Assembly: GCF_900156545.1 (NCBI RefSeq)
Contig: NZ_FTNW01000003.1
Coordinates: 558,001-622,000 of the forward strand
Length of the DNA stretch: 64,000 nt
Direction: 5' to 3'
Origin: Aquipseudomonas alcaligenes
Lineage (GTDB): Bacteria > Pseudomonadota > Gammaproteobacteria > Pseudomonadales > Pseudomonadaceae
Shown: piece by piece, positions 30,314 to 40,099 of the stretch
How positions within the stretch are numbered: the first letter of the stretch is position 1
Layout of the letters: the number at the start of each line of letters is the position of its first letter
Program-made: the position numbers and the translations under genes
Notes under the pieces: model-generated
Databases searched by the model: none
What the model was told of the DNA's origin: nothing
The model's input: only the letters and a program-made list of their open reading frames with translations

Positions 30314-30739
30314 ATGCTCAGATCGATCAAGGTGCGCGACTACATGACCACGCACCTGCTGACCTTCAGGCCCGATACCGACCTTTACCGGGCGATCGGG
30401 TTGCTGCTCGAGCACCGTTTGTCCGCCGCGCCTGTGGTGGACGAGGCTGGGCAGTTGCTCGGCCTGCTGGCCGAGACCGATTGCCTGCGCGGCATTCTCT
30501 CTGGCACTTATTTCGAGCAGACCGGCGGGCTGGTGGGTTCTTGCATGAATCCGCAGGTCGATACCGTATCGCCCGATGCCAGCGTTATCGAGGTGGCCGA
30601 ACGTTTTCTGCAGGGCGGGCACCGACACCTGCCGGTGGTTGAGGAGGGGCGCTTGCTCGGTGAGCTCGGTTGTCACGAGGTGCTGCTGGCAGTGAAGGAA
30701 TTCGCCCAGCACGATCGAGGTCATGTCGACCATGGCTGA
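30314..30739 (+). CDS. CBS-pair domain protein
   Basis: A 141-residue protein consisting of two CBS motifs: VRDYMTTHLLTFRPDTDLYRA and SCMNPQVDTVSPDASVIEVAE. Such stand-alone Bateman modules bind adenine nucleotides and regulate partners, but no partner is identifiable. A GGAGGAGG-type ribosome site is just before the ATG, and purU ends 25 bases upstream, suggesting co-transcription. Confidence 0.88.
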   Translation: MLRSIKVRDYMTTHLLTFRPDTDLYRAIGLLLEHRLSAAPVVDEAGQLLGLLAETDCLRGILSGTYFEQTGGLVGSCMNPQVDTVSPDASVIEVAERFLQGGHRHLPVVEEGRLLGELGCHEVLLAVKEFAQHDRGHVDHG

Positions 30740-30926
30740 CAAGGCTCCTGGTACCGCTACACCGCCACCCACCCTCGGCGAGGGTTGTGTACGCCGCTAC
30801 GATCCCGAGGCGTTGAGCGAGCACGACGGCACCGAGTTTCCCGGTGCCGCCGAACTCTGGCAGAAGCTGCGACAAGCGCAGCCAGCTGCCGTCGAGGTGA
30901 CGCAGGACGAGCCTGCGTCCGACTGA
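30732..30926 (+). CDS. small hypothetical protein (64 aa) overlapping the CBS gene
   Basis: Begins MADKAPGTATPPPTLGEGCV and continues with an acidic helical part (AAELWQKLRQAQ). Its ATG overlaps the stop of the CBS gene by 8 bases, which suggests translational coupling; GAGG lies 11 bases before it. An alternative ATG at 30723 is only two bases after that site. No family is recognised. The gene ends two bases before the stop of the convergent chemoreceptor gene, which supports it being real. Confidence 0.6.
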   Translation: MADKAPGTATPPPTLGEGCVRRYDPEALSEHDGTEFPGAAELWQKLRQAQPAAVEVTQDEPASD

Positions 30927-30928
30927 GG

Positions 30929-32806
30929 TCAGATGCGGAAGCTGTCGACCAGTTGCTTCAGGCGCGAGGCCTGCTGTTCCAGGTCGCCGCAAGCGCGCAG
31001 GGTCGCCTGCAGGTTCTCCACGCCTTCCTGGTTGAGGGTGTTGATCTCGGTAATGTCCATATTGAGCGAGTCAACCACGGCAGTCTGCTCCTCGGTGGCG
31101 GTGGCAACCGACTGGTTCATGCCGTCGATCTCGCCGATGCGCTGGGTCACGCTGCCCAGGCGCTCGCCGGCCTGATTAGCGATTCCCACGCTTTCCTCGC
31201 TGTAGCGCTGGCTCTCGGTCATGGTGGTGACCGACTCGCGAGCGCCAACCTGCAGCTCCTCGATCATCTTCTGGATTTCCTGTGCCGACTCCTGAGTGCG
31301 GTGCGCCAGGTTGCGTACCTCGTCGGCCACCACGGCGAAGCCGCGACCCGCCTCGCCGGCGCGGGCAGCCTCGATGGCGGCGTTGAGCGCCAGCAGGTTG
31401 GTCTGCTCGGAGATGCTTTTGATCACTTCGAGGATCTGGCCGATGTTCACCGTCTTGCTGTTCAGCGCCTCGATGTTGCGACAGGAGGTACTGATCTTCT
31501 CCGACAGCTCGTTCATTGCGGTGATGGTCTTCTGCAGTACCTGGCTGCCGTCCTCGGCCAGATGACGCGCATCGGAAGCCTGATGCGAGGCGTCGGCGGC
31601 GTTGCGCGCGATCTCCTGGGCGGCGGCGCCCAGTTCGTTGATCGCTGCGGCCACGCTGTTGGTGCGGCTGGCCTGTTCGTCGGAGTTGGCCATCGACGAG
31701 TTGGAGGCATTGACCACCAGTTTGGCCACTTCGTTGAGCTGCTGGGTGGCCGAGGACACCTCGCGGATCGAGCCGTGGATACGCTCGACGAACTGGTTGA
31801 AGGAGGTCGCCAACTCGCCGAATTCGTCTTGGCTGTGTACGCGCAGGCGTTTGGTCAGGTCACCCTCGCCCTGGGCGATGTCGCGCATGGCCTTGCCCAT
31901 CACTAGCAGCGGCTGCATCAGCACGCGGATCAGCATGCCCAGCAGAAACATGATGATGACCACGGCAATGATGGTGGCGATGATGGCTGAGGCGCGGAAC
32001 TCGCTGAGGGTGCTGTAAGCCTTGTCCTTGTCGATGGACAGGCCTACGTACCAGTTGACGGAGGGCAGGCCCTTGACCGGGGTGAAGGTCAGGATGCGCT
32101 CGACGCCGTCGAGTTCCGCTTCGGTCACGCCGGGGCTAACAGTCGGCGTGTTCTGCGGGTAGACCTCCTTGAGGGTCTTCATCACCAGATCTTTGTTGGG
32201 ATGAACCAGAATCTTGCCGTCGGCGCTGAGCAGGAAGGCGTAACCGATGCCATCGAAATCCAGCGAGTTGATGATCTGTACCAGGGTATCCAGACTCAGG
32301 TCACCACCCGCCACGCCATTGGCCCCGGCCGGGGTGGCGATGGTGATGATCAGCTTGCTGGTGGCGGCATCCACGTAGGGTTCGGTCAGGGTAGACCCAC
32401 CGGCAGCCACGGCATCCTTGTACCAGGGGCGTGTACGCGGATCATAGCCTTCCGGCATTTCGCTATCCGGGCGCATGGTGAAGGTGCCATCGGCCGACCC
32501 CAGGTAGGTGAAATCGAAGGTGGAGGTGAGCACCTTGCTCTCCAGCGTTTTGATCAGCGACTCCGGGGTTGTGGTCTCGTCGATCGACTGGGCTACGTTC
32601 TCCACCAGCAGGATGCGACCGGAGAGCCAGTTCTGGATGTTGCTGGCCGTGACCTGGCCCAGGCTTTCCAGCTCATGTTCCAGGTCAGCGCGGATGGCAT
32701 TGCGCTGCAGGTAGTCGTTGTACAGGGTGAAGATTGAGAAGGCTGCTATGACCACCAGGGAGGCGGCGAGCAGGATCTTGTGGCTGAACTTCAGGTTCTG
32801 GGTCAT
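30929..32806 (-). CDS. methyl-accepting chemotaxis protein with dCache domain (PctA-type)
   Basis: A 625-residue chemoreceptor: N-terminal helix ([18 protein letters not shown]), periplasmic dCache_1 sensor (about 35-275), second helix, HAMP, and the signalling domain with hairpin tip [32 protein letters not shown]. The sensor has [10 protein letters not shown], then YVDA and a later GGD. This matches the amino-acid-recognising dCache pattern (Arg-x-Trp-Tyr, Tyr, Asp) of the PctA group. The start at 32806 ([10 protein letters not shown]) is the one with a typical receptor N-terminus. It probably senses amino acids; exact ligands cannot be read. Confidence 0.93.
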   Translation of the reverse strand: MTQNLKFSHKILLAASLVVIAAFSIFTLYNDYLQRNAIRADLEHELESLGQVTASNIQNWLSGRILLVENVAQSIDETTTPESLIKTLESKVLTSTFDFTYLGSADGTFTMRPDSEMPEGYDPRTRPWYKDAVAAGGSTLTEPYVDAATSKLIITIATPAGANGVAGGDLSLDTLVQIINSLDFDGIGYAFLLSADGKILVHPNKDLVMKTLKEVYPQNTPTVSPGVTEAELDGVERILTFTPVKGLPSVNWYVGLSIDKDKAYSTLSEFRASAIIATIIAVVIIMFLLGMLIRVLMQPLLVMGKAMRDIAQGEGDLTKRLRVHSQDEFGELATSFNQFVERIHGSIREVSSATQQLNEVAKLVVNASNSSMANSDEQASRTNSVAAAINELGAAAQEIARNAADASHQASDARHLAEDGSQVLQKTITAMNELSEKISTSCRNIEALNSKTVNIGQILEVIKSISEQTNLLALNAAIEAARAGEAGRGFAVVADEVRNLAHRTQESAQEIQKMIEELQVGARESVTTMTESQRYSEESVGIANQAGERLGSVTQRIGEIDGMNQSVATATEEQTAVVDSLNMDITEINTLNQEGVENLQATLRACGDLEQQASRLKQLVDSFRI

Positions 32807-32933
32807 GGTTGCTTGCTTCCGGTAAGGTCTGGCAGCAGTCTTGTAGGTGGCCGTTCGACGATGCGCCGGCCTTGTGGGTAACACCTTCTATAGCGACATA
32901 ACTGAAGTAAAGCTTTAGCCCGGGGGATGGCAA

Positions 32934-34427
32934 ATGCCTGTGACCGATACTTTTGTTCTGGGGGCCGACCCGCAGGGCCTGGCCGTGAGCCAGGCTCTGC
33001 GCCTGACCAACCGTCACGGCCTGGTGGCCGGAGCCACGGGAACCGGAAAAACGGTGACCTTGCAACGTCTCGCTGAGCTGTTCAGCGATGCCGGTGTGGC
33101 GGTATTCGCCGCGGACATCAAGGGCGATCTGTGCGGTCTTGGTGCGGCGGGCAGTCCGCAGGGCAAGGTGGCTGAGCGCATCGCCGGCATGCCCTGGCTG
33201 CATCACAGGCCCCAGGCTTATCCAGTGACCCTGTGGGACGTGGCTGGCAAGACCGGGCACCCGTTGCGTACCACCCTGAGCGAGATGGGGCCGTTGCTGC
33301 TGGGTAACTTGCTGGAGTTGACCGAAAGCCAGCAGGCCGCACTCTACGCCGCTTTTCAGGTGGCCGATCGCGAGGGACTGCTGTTGCTCGATCTCAAGGA
33401 TCTCAAGGCATTGCTCAATCACCTGAAGGATCATCCTGAGCTGCTCGGCGAAGATCGTGCATTGTTTGCCGGCGCTTCGGCCCAGGCTCTCCTGCGACGT
33501 CTGGCCACGCTGGAGCAGCAGGGGGCCGAGGCTCTGTTCGGTGAGCCGGCGCTGCAACTGGAAGATGTTCTACAGCCGGAGGCGGATGGTCGGGGGCGCA
33601 TCCACCTGCTGGATGCCAGTCGTCTGGTGCACGAGGCGCCCAAGGTTTATGCGACTTTCCTGCTCTGGCTGCTGGCCGAGCTGTTCGAGCAATTGCCGGA
33701 GCGCGGCGATGCCGAGAAGCCGGTACTGGCGCTGTTCTTCGACGAGGCACACCTGCTCTTTGCCGACACCCCCAGGGCCCTGCAGGAGCGTTTGGAACAA
33801 GTCGTGCGTCTGATCCGCTCCAAGGGTGTGGGGGTCTACTTCGTCACCCAGTCGCCCAGCGACTTGCCGGATGCAGTGCTGGCCCAGCTCGGCCTGCGCA
33901 TCCAGCATGGCCTGCGCGCCTTCACCGCCAAGGAGCAGAAATCCCTGCGCGCGGTCGCCGATGGCTTCCGCCCCAACCCGGCGTTCGACAGCCTCAGCGT
34001 GCTCACCGAACTGGGCATTGGTGAGGCGCTGGTGGGTACCCTGGAGGAAAAGGGGACGCCGGCCATGGTTCAGCGCGTGCTCATCGCCCCGCCGCAGTCG
34101 CGCATCGGCCCGCTGAACGAGGCGGAGCGAGCGGCACTGCTGCGTAGCTCGCCTCAGGCCGGTCGTTACGACAAAGCGGTCGACCGCGAGTCGGCCTACG
34201 AGATGCTCATGGCGCGCGCGGCCGAGGCGCCGGCGCCGGGAGCGTCAGGCAAGACTGCTGCCGCCCCTGCAGACCAGGGTGGGCTCGGCGGTATGGCGGG
34301 CGAGCTGCTGGGTACCCTGGCCAGCCAGGTAATGAAGACCGCCGTGCGTCAGGCCGCCAACCAGATAGGTCGACAGCTGGTGCGCGGGCTCATGGGGTCA
34401 CTGCTGGGTGGCGGTCGGCGCCGCTGA
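32934..34427 (+). CDS. HerA-like ATPase of the DUF853 family
   Basis: A 497-residue P-loop ATPase. Walker A is AGATGTGKTVTLQRL and Walker B lies in PVLALFFDEAHLLF. The QSPSDLPDAVLAQLGLRIQHGLRAF segment is characteristic of DUF853. The C-terminal 80 residues are Ala/Gly-rich and end in a basic GGGRRR tail. Members are predicted DNA translocases or helicases without known roles. It is divergent from the chemoreceptor with 127 bases between, as around PA4308 in P. aeruginosa. Confidence 0.9.
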   Translation: MPVTDTFVLGADPQGLAVSQALRLTNRHGLVAGATGTGKTVTLQRLAELFSDAGVAVFAADIKGDLCGLGAAGSPQGKVAERIAGMPWLHHRPQAYPVTLWDVAGKTGHPLRTTLSEMGPLLLGNLLELTESQQAALYAAFQVADREGLLLLDLKDLKALLNHLKDHPELLGEDRALFAGASAQALLRRLATLEQQGAEALFGEPALQLEDVLQPEADGRGRIHLLDASRLVHEAPKVYATFLLWLLAELFEQLPERGDAEKPVLALFFDEAHLLFADTPRALQERLEQVVRLIRSKGVGVYFVTQSPSDLPDAVLAQLGLRIQHGLRAFTAKEQKSLRAVADGFRPNPAFDSLSVLTELGIGEALVGTLEEKGTPAMVQRVLIAPPQSRIGPLNEAERAALLRSSPQAGRYDKAVDRESAYEMLMARAAEAPAPGASGKTAAAPADQGGLGGMAGELLGTLASQVMKTAVRQAANQIGRQLVRGLMGSLLGGGRRR

Positions 34428-34436
34428 GGCGCCGAT

Positions 34437-34631
34437 TCACTCGATTTCGCGGGCCTGTTCGATCTTCTGCAGTTCCTGTTGGAACGCCTGGTCGAGCAGG
34501 CTGGGTTTCTTGCGCCAGGGTTTGCGTTCGGGGTCTGGCTGAGCCGCGTAGGTCACGACCTCGCCGCCGTATACATCCTTGTAACGTTGCGCCTGACGCT
34601 CCAGTTCGGCGCGCAGTTCGTCTTTCGTCAC
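34437..34631 (-). CDS. small hypothetical protein (64 aa)
   Basis: A charged, helical protein beginning [20 protein letters not shown] with a central [19 protein letters not shown]. No signal peptide or membrane helix. It ends 10 bases from the convergent DUF853 gene. Coding is supported by neat fit and codon bias; the function is unknown. Confidence 0.65.
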   Translation of the reverse strand: MTKDELRAELERQAQRYKDVYGGEVVTYAAQPDPERKPWRKKPSLLDQAFQQELQKIEQAREIE

Positions 34632-34974
34632 ATATTCACCCGTTGAGAGAGGGGCCAGAAGTGGCGCCAGTCATCTGTAGCAATACAGAATGTCTATAAG
34701 TTAGACAGTTTTGATTATAGCGATCGGTTGCTTAATTTTCATCGCTAATAAGTTTGCGCTTTTATTGCTGGAGGCCCTGTCGCGCAGGGGGCAATAGAAA
34801 TCGACTAGCGGGTCAAATCATCCTGGTTGTATGTGCAGGTACAACTGTGCCCGCCGAGAGGGATACCACATTCCCGCAACGGCAGTGGCGTGCTTCGACA
34901 TCGAGCGTGCAGCCGTGGGATAACGTCAGTTCACGTTCGCGCTAGCCGAGCGGGGGCTGGCCCCGCTCGGTTGC
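34632..34974. other. 343-base intergenic region with a hairpin
   Basis: No gene is seen. Bases 34680-34770 are AT-rich and may carry the promoter of the small minus-strand gene. A 10-bp stem (34946-34955 with 34961-34970, loop GCTGG) sits five bases after the cysNC stop, but no T-run follows on the minus strand, so terminator function is uncertain. Confidence 0.5.
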
Positions 34975-36876
34975 TCAGGCCAGGAAACCCCGTTCGCGCA
35001 GTTGCCGGACGATCAGGTCAGCCGCTTCTTCGCCGCTGTGTTTGAGTGTCTCTATGCGGATTTCCGGCTGTTCCGGTGCCTCATAAGGTGAGTCGATGCC
35101 GGTGAAATTCTTCAGTTCGCCGCGCCGGGCCTTCTTGTACAGCCCTTTGGGATCGCGCTTCTCCACTTCCGCCAGTGGCGTGTCGACGAACACTTCGATG
35201 AATTCGCCTTCGGCGACCAGATCCCTGGCCAGCTGACGTTCCGAGCGGAACGGCGAGATGAAGGCGGTGACCACCATCAGGCCGGCGTCCACCATCAGCT
35301 TGGCTACTTCGCCGATACGGCGAATGTTCTCCACCCGATCGGCGGCGGTGAAGCCCAGGTCCTTGTTCAGACCGTGGCGCACGTTGTCGCCGTCGAGCAG
35401 GTAGGTGTGCACGCCCTGGGCGTGGAGGCGGCGCTCCAGCAGGTTGGCGATGGTCGACTTGCCGGCGCCGGACAGGCCGGTCAGCCAGATCACGCAGGGT
35501 TTGTGACCGTTGAGGCGGGTGCGTGCCGCCTTGTCGACTTCCACGGCTTGCCAGTGGATGTTCTGCGAACGGCGCAGGGCGAAGTGCAGCATGCCGGCAC
35601 CCACCGTCTGATGGGTGTAGCGGTCGATGACGATGAAGCTGCCCATGTCGCGGTTTTCCGCATAGGGGTCGAAGGGCGCGGCACGGTCCAGGCTCAGGGT
35701 GCAGACGCCGATTTCGTTGAGCCCGAGGGTCTTGGCCGGCAGATTGTCGAGGCTGTTGACGTCTATCTGGTACTTGGGCTGGCCGAGAGCGCCGCCGATG
35801 CTGCTGGCGCCGAGCTTGATCAGGTAGGGGCGGCCCGGCAGCATGGCCTCCTCGCTCATCCAGACCACGGTTGCCTCGAACTGGTCGGCCACCGCCGGCG
35901 GCGCGTCGGCTGCGGCAATCACGTCGCCGCGGCTGATATCGATCTCGTCGCTCAGGGTCAGGGTCACCGATTGACCGGTAATGGCCCGTGGCAGATTGCC
36001 ATTCAGGGTGACGATGCGCTCGACCCGGCTGGTCTTGCCCGACGGCAGCACGCGGATGGCATCGCCAGGGCGCACGCTGCCGCCGAGGATGCGCCCGGAG
36101 AAGCCACGGAAATCCAGGTTGGGACGGTTGACCCACTGCACCGGCATGCGCAACGGCGCATCTTCGCGGGCCTGTTCCAGCTCCACCGTCTCGAGGAACT
36201 GCATCAGGCTCGGGCCCTGGTACCAGGGCGTGTTAGGGCTGGGCTCGGTGATGTTGTCACCGCGCAGGGCAGACAGCGGGATGCTGTGGATATGTTCGAT
36301 GCCGAGCCTGCTGGCGAAGGCGCGGTAGTCGGCGTCGATCTGCTCGAACACTTCCTGCGAGTAACCGACCATGTCCAGCTTGTTGATCGCCAGGACCACC
36401 TGGCGGATGCCGATCAGCGATACCAGATAGCTGTGTCGGCGGGTCTGGGTCAGCACGCCCTTGCGCGCGTCGATCAGGATCACGGCGACGTCGGCGGTGG
36501 AGGCGCCGGTGATCATGTTGCGGGTGTACTGCTCGTGGCCGGGAGTGTCGGCGACGATGAACTTGCGCTTCTCGGTGGCGAAGAAACGATAGGCTACGTC
36601 GATGGTGATGCCCTGTTCGCGCTCGGCGGACAGGCCGTCCACCAGCAGGGCGAAGTCCAGCTCGCCACCCTGGGTGCCGTGCTTCTTCGAGTCGCTCTCC
36701 AGGGCGCTGAGCTGGTCTTCCAGCAGCGCCTTGGATTCATAGAGCAGGCGGCCGATCAGCGTGCTTTTGCCGTCGTCGACACTGCCGCAGGTGATGAAAC
36801 GCAGCAGGGTCTTGTGCTGGTGTGCTTCGAGGTACTGCTCGATGTCCTCGTCGATGAGCTGGCGGTGGGCGTTCAT
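34975..36876 (-). CDS. cysNC: bifunctional sulfate adenylyltransferase GTPase subunit / APS kinase
   Basis: A 633-residue fusion. The CysN half (1 to about 440) is an EF-Tu-like GTPase with [29 protein letters not shown] and NKLDMVG; it drives ATP sulfurylase. The CysC half (about 460-633) is APS kinase with P-loop [24 protein letters not shown] and the active-site FISPFRSER. Together with CysD it makes APS and then PAPS. The ATG overlaps the cysD stop (ATGA). The fused form is normal in Pseudomonas. PAPS also feeds sulfotransferases, and one is encoded nearby at 39188-40099. Confidence 0.97.
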   Translation of the reverse strand: MNAHRQLIDEDIEQYLEAHQHKTLLRFITCGSVDDGKSTLIGRLLYESKALLEDQLSALESDSKKHGTQGGELDFALLVDGLSAEREQGITIDVAYRFFATEKRKFIVADTPGHEQYTRNMITGASTADVAVILIDARKGVLTQTRRHSYLVSLIGIRQVVLAINKLDMVGYSQEVFEQIDADYRAFASRLGIEHIHSIPLSALRGDNITEPSPNTPWYQGPSLMQFLETVELEQAREDAPLRMPVQWVNRPNLDFRGFSGRILGGSVRPGDAIRVLPSGKTSRVERIVTLNGNLPRAITGQSVTLTLSDEIDISRGDVIAAADAPPAVADQFEATVVWMSEEAMLPGRPYLIKLGASSIGGALGQPKYQIDVNSLDNLPAKTLGLNEIGVCTLSLDRAAPFDPYAENRDMGSFIVIDRYTHQTVGAGMLHFALRRSQNIHWQAVEVDKAARTRLNGHKPCVIWLTGLSGAGKSTIANLLERRLHAQGVHTYLLDGDNVRHGLNKDLGFTAADRVENIRRIGEVAKLMVDAGLMVVTAFISPFRSERQLARDLVAEGEFIEVFVDTPLAEVEKRDPKGLYKKARRGELKNFTGIDSPYEAPEQPEIRIETLKHSGEEAADLIVRQLRERGFLA

Positions 36877-37775
36877 CAGAAGTATCCCTCGACTTTCTTC
36901 TTCTCCATGGAGCCGGCGCTGTCATGGTCGATGACACGCCCCTGGCGCTCGCTGGTAGTGGATAGCAGCATTTCGCGGATGATCGCCGGCAGGCTGTCGG
37001 CCTCGGACTCCACCGCACCGGTCAGCGGGTAGCAGCCCAGGGTGCGGAAGCGCACGCTCTTCAGTTCCGGCTGCTCGCCGGGACGCAGCGGCATGCGCTC
37101 GTCATCGACCATGATCAGCACGCCGTCGCGCTCTACCACCGGGCGCCGGTCGGCGAAGTACAGCGGCACTATGGGGATGTTCTCCAGGTGGATGTACTGC
37201 CAGATGTCCAGCTCGGTCCAGTTCGACAGGGGGAACGCACGGATACTCTCGCCGGGCAGCTTGCGCGCATTGTATAGGCGCCACAGCTCCGGGCGTTGAG
37301 CCTTGGGCTCCCAGCGGTGCTGGGCGCTGCGGAAAGAGAACACGCGCTCCTTGGCGCGCGACTTTTCCTCGTCGCGGCGTGCACCGCCGAAGGCCAGGTC
37401 GAAGCCATGCTTGTCCAGCGCCTGTTTCAGGCCCTCGGTCTTCCACAGGTCGGTGTGCAGGGCTGAGCCATGGGTGAAGGGATTGATGCCGCGGGCCCGG
37501 GCATCCTCGTTGTGGTGCACCAGCAACTCCATGCCCGACTCGCGGGCCATGCGCTCGCGCATCTCGTACATGGCGCGGAACTTCCAGGTGGTGTCCACGT
37601 GCAGCAGCGGGAAGGGCGGGCGCGAGGGGAAAAAGGCCTTGCGCGCCAGGTGCAGCATCACCGCGCTGTCCTTGCCGATGGAATAGAGCATCACCGGGTT
37701 TTCCGCCTCGGATACCGCTTCGCGGAAGATGTCGATGCTCTCCGCTTCCAGGCGTTCAAGATGGGTAAGGGGCAT
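36876..37775 (-). CDS. cysD: sulfate adenylyltransferase subunit 2
   Basis: Catalytic ATP-sulfurylase subunit of the PP-loop family (299 residues). The ATP-binding motif is [14 protein letters not shown], and [17 protein letters not shown] and [15 protein letters not shown] are family signatures. It is translationally coupled to cysNC. The 106 bases upstream separate it from the esterase gene, leaving room for its own promoter; it could also be read from the left-arm operon. Confidence 0.97.
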   Translation of the reverse strand: MPLTHLERLEAESIDIFREAVSEAENPVMLYSIGKDSAVMLHLARKAFFPSRPPFPLLHVDTTWKFRAMYEMRERMARESGMELLVHHNEDARARGINPFTHGSALHTDLWKTEGLKQALDKHGFDLAFGGARRDEEKSRAKERVFSFRSAQHRWEPKAQRPELWRLYNARKLPGESIRAFPLSNWTELDIWQYIHLENIPIVPLYFADRRPVVERDGVLIMVDDERMPLRPGEQPELKSVRFRTLGCYPLTGAVESEADSLPAIIREMLLSTTSERQGRVIDHDSAGSMEKKKVEGYF

Positions 37776-37881
37776 GTCGGGTGCCTCATGTGGCCAATGG
37801 GGTGCAGCTTACCGGTCGCCCGGGCGGGGCAACAGGGCTGGGGTCTGTGAGGCAGCGTGTAAGTTAGGGCGACGGGCGGAC

Positions 37882-38778
37882 TTAGTTGTTGTTCTTGAAC
37901 TGGCTGGCGAAGTCCCAGGCCGCCTGGCTGGCGGAGAAGTTGCCGCCGAACAGCTTGCGGTTGCGCCGGCTGTCGCCGCCGGGCCAGACATGTTCGCCTC
38001 CGGGAATCAGTCGAAGTTGCAAAGGCGCCTTGCCCTGGCAGTTCCAGCTGGTCAGCTCGGAACCATCCGGCAGTGCCTGCCCGCTCGGTGGCGTGTTGCA
38101 GCCATGGGCGTTGGCGATCATCTGCAGGGTCTCTGGCACGGAACGGTGCTGCACACCGGCGATGGCGTTCTCCCCCATGCCTCCCTGGTACGGCACGTTG
38201 CTGTCCTTGCTGCCATGGATATGCAGCACCGCAACCCCCTTGGCGCCGGGGCAGCTGTTCAGCGCCAGCGTGCCCGAGACGGGAACAATGGCGGCGATAT
38301 CCTGCGGCAGTTCGCAGGCCAGCCGGTAAGCCATCATTGCGCCATTGGAGATGCCGGTGGCGTAGATGCGTGAGTGATCGAGGGCGTGGTGCCTGGCGAC
38401 ATCGGCGAGCATGGCCTGGATGAAGCCGACGTCGTCGACATTGCCTTCGACTGCCGGACCGCAGCATTTACCGGCATTCCAGGTGCGGCGGTTGGGCATC
38501 AGGCGCATGCCGGTACCATTGGGGTAGGCGACCAGAAACCTGTTGCTCTGGGCCACACGGTTCATGCCGGTGGTGCGCTCGGTTTCATCGGCATTGCCCA
38601 GCCCACCGTGCATCACGATCATCAGTGGCAGGGGCGCTTTGGGCGCGCCATCTGGCACGAACAGTTTATAGCTGCGTTCGGCGCCGGCGAAGTTCAGTTG
38701 ATGGGTTTCTCCCTCGCGGGCCTGTGCGCTAACGGCGAGCAGGCCGAGTACCAGGGCGATTCCACTTGCGATGCGCAT
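37882..38778 (-). CDS. secreted poly(3-hydroxybutyrate)-depolymerase-like esterase (LpqC family)
   Basis: A 298-residue alpha/beta hydrolase with signal peptide MRIASGIALVLGLLAVSAQA. The oxyanion region is LMIVMHGGLGNADETE and the nucleophile lies in ATGISNGAMMAYRLA; a late GGEHVWPGG supplies the histidine. Related proteins include PHB depolymerases and feruloyl esterases, so the substrate is open. GAGGAGAGG precedes the ATG at 38778. It is 10 bases after the preceding minus-strand gene, so it belongs to the arm divergent from the megasynthase. Confidence 0.85.
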   Translation of the reverse strand: MRIASGIALVLGLLAVSAQAREGETHQLNFAGAERSYKLFVPDGAPKAPLPLMIVMHGGLGNADETERTTGMNRVAQSNRFLVAYPNGTGMRLMPNRRTWNAGKCCGPAVEGNVDDVGFIQAMLADVARHHALDHSRIYATGISNGAMMAYRLACELPQDIAAIVPVSGTLALNSCPGAKGVAVLHIHGSKDSNVPYQGGMGENAIAGVQHRSVPETLQMIANAHGCNTPPSGQALPDGSELTSWNCQGKAPLQLRLIPGGEHVWPGGDSRRNRKLFGGNFSASQAAWDFASQFKNNN

Positions 38779-38788
38779 GCGCCTCTCC

Positions 38789-39175
38789 TCAATAGCCTTC
38801 TTCTGCCTGTTGCACGCTGGCCACATCGAGGGCGGCGTCCTCGAGTTCGCGTACCACGGTGAGATCGCTGCGCAGCTCGGTCAACACCGCTTCCAGCCAC
38901 TGGATGTCGGTCTCGATCTTCTGCCGGAATTTGCTGATTTCCTTCAGGCTGAGGTTCTCCGAGGGGCGCCCCTGGCCGTCGAACAGCAGTCTTACGCTGG
39001 CAGCGATCTCGCGGTTGCCGCTGAGGTGTGACAGCTCGCGATCCAGGTAGTGGCGTACACGACTGGCTTGCACGCGTTTCTGCAGATCGTCGCGCAACAC
39101 CTGCAGGTGCGGGGGCAGTTCCGGGATCAGATCGCTCGGGGTGCTGATATGGCCCAGCCGGGTACGGGTTGGCAT
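38789..39175 (-). CDS. hypothetical protein (128 aa) of the divergent arm
   Basis: No family recognised. The sequence is largely helical and charged, with no signal or membrane segment. It has LPPHLQVLRDDLQKRVQ, a central LLFDGQGRPSENLSLKEI and a C-terminal helix with SDLTVVRELEDAALDV. It lies 12 bases after the sulfotransferase gene and 10 bases before the esterase gene, so it is almost certainly co-transcribed. A cytoplasmic accessory protein is plausible but unsupported. Confidence 0.7.
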   Translation of the reverse strand: MPTRTRLGHISTPSDLIPELPPHLQVLRDDLQKRVQASRVRHYLDRELSHLSGNREIAASVRLLFDGQGRPSENLSLKEISKFRQKIETDIQWLEAVLTELRSDLTVVRELEDAALDVASVQQAEEGY

Positions 39176-39187
39176 GGCTCGTCTCGC

Positions 39188-40099
39188 TCAGTGGGAGTAG
39201 CCGAACTCCAGCGCCAGGCGCTGGACCTCGGGCTTCAGGCAGGCGCCATCCGGGCGCCAGGGCAGGGGCGCGCGCAGCGGCGGCTGCTTGGGCTCATGCG
39301 GTTCGAATAGCGGATCGCGCAGGAAGTTCGGGTCGTTGCCGAACAGTGCGTTGATCGGTCCGACACTGGCGAAGGGGGACAGCTCCGGATGCAGCATGTC
39401 CTCCAATGCTTCGAAATCGTCGCGCAGGCCCAGCCAGCGGCAGATGCGCGGCAGGCATTGCAGCGGGTCGGCCATCACGTCTTCGCCGCGCACGTGCATC
39501 TTCTGTCGGGGCGGGATCTTCTCCAGCAGCTCCAGGATGTTCAAATTGATGTCATGCCAGGCGATCTGTGGATCGACGAAGGCTTCGCCTTCGCCATAGT
39601 CGATGGAGTTGACCGACAGGGCGTAGTTGCCATCCTGAATCTTCATCACCGAGTGGCCCTGGTTGGTCGGGTGCCGCGTCAGGTGCAGGTAGAAAGCATC
39701 CGGATAGGCCTCGTAGATGCGCTGCAGGTAGACCGGGCTGACCACGTGGGCGGGGCTCTTGTCGATGGCCATCAGTGGCGATACCGCGTCGACGATCTCG
39801 CGAAACACCTGCATGCCGCTGCGATTCTGCCGCGCCGCGACCCAGTGGTTGGCCATCACCACGGCAGCGCTGCTCTGTTCGCCGGCGTAGATCTCTGCCA
39901 CCGCACGCAGGATGCCGTGGCGCTGGAAGCGCGACATGCCGGTCTTGTCCGGGCCGTCCTGCCACATCTCGATCAGTCGATCGACCGTGAACAGGTTCAG
40001 CTCCGGCAGGCCGTAGGTCTGCGGATGCTGGCCAAGCATGCCGGCGATCAGCGAGGTATAGGACCTCGGCAGCGCCAGGATGAACAGTGGCTGCGCCAT
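39188..40099 (-). CDS. PAPS-dependent sulfotransferase family protein
   Basis: A 303-residue P-loop-like sulfotransferase. The 5'-phosphosulfate-binding loop is FILALPRSYTSLIAGMLG, and a later strand-helix LHLTRHPTNQGHSVMK matches the 3'-phosphate-binding region. The family moves sulfate from PAPS to hydroxyl groups of lipids, sugars or small molecules. The ATG at 40099 overlaps the stop of the upstream gene (ATGA). PAPS-making cysD-cysNC are two genes downstream. The acceptor is unknown; a lipid made by the divergent synthase is my inference. Confidence 0.82.
   Translation of the reverse strand: MAQPLFILALPRSYTSLIAGMLGQHPQTYGLPELNLFTVDRLIEMWQDGPDKTGMSRFQRHGILRAVAEIYAGEQSSAAVVMANHWVAARQNRSGMQVFREIVDAVSPLMAIDKSPAHVVSPVYLQRIYEAYPDAFYLHLTRHPTNQGHSVMKIQDGNYALSVNSIDYGEGEAFVDPQIAWHDINLNILELLEKIPPRQKMHVRGEDVMADPLQCLPRICRWLGLRDDFEALEDMLHPELSPFASVGPINALFGNDPNFLRDPLFEPHEPKQPPLRAPLPWRPDGACLKPEVQRLALEFGYSH

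Noticed and set aside
34946..34970. Hairpin after cysNC as a definite terminator
   Set aside because: The stem is strong but no T-run follows on the minus strand, so it is only noted as a stem-loop.
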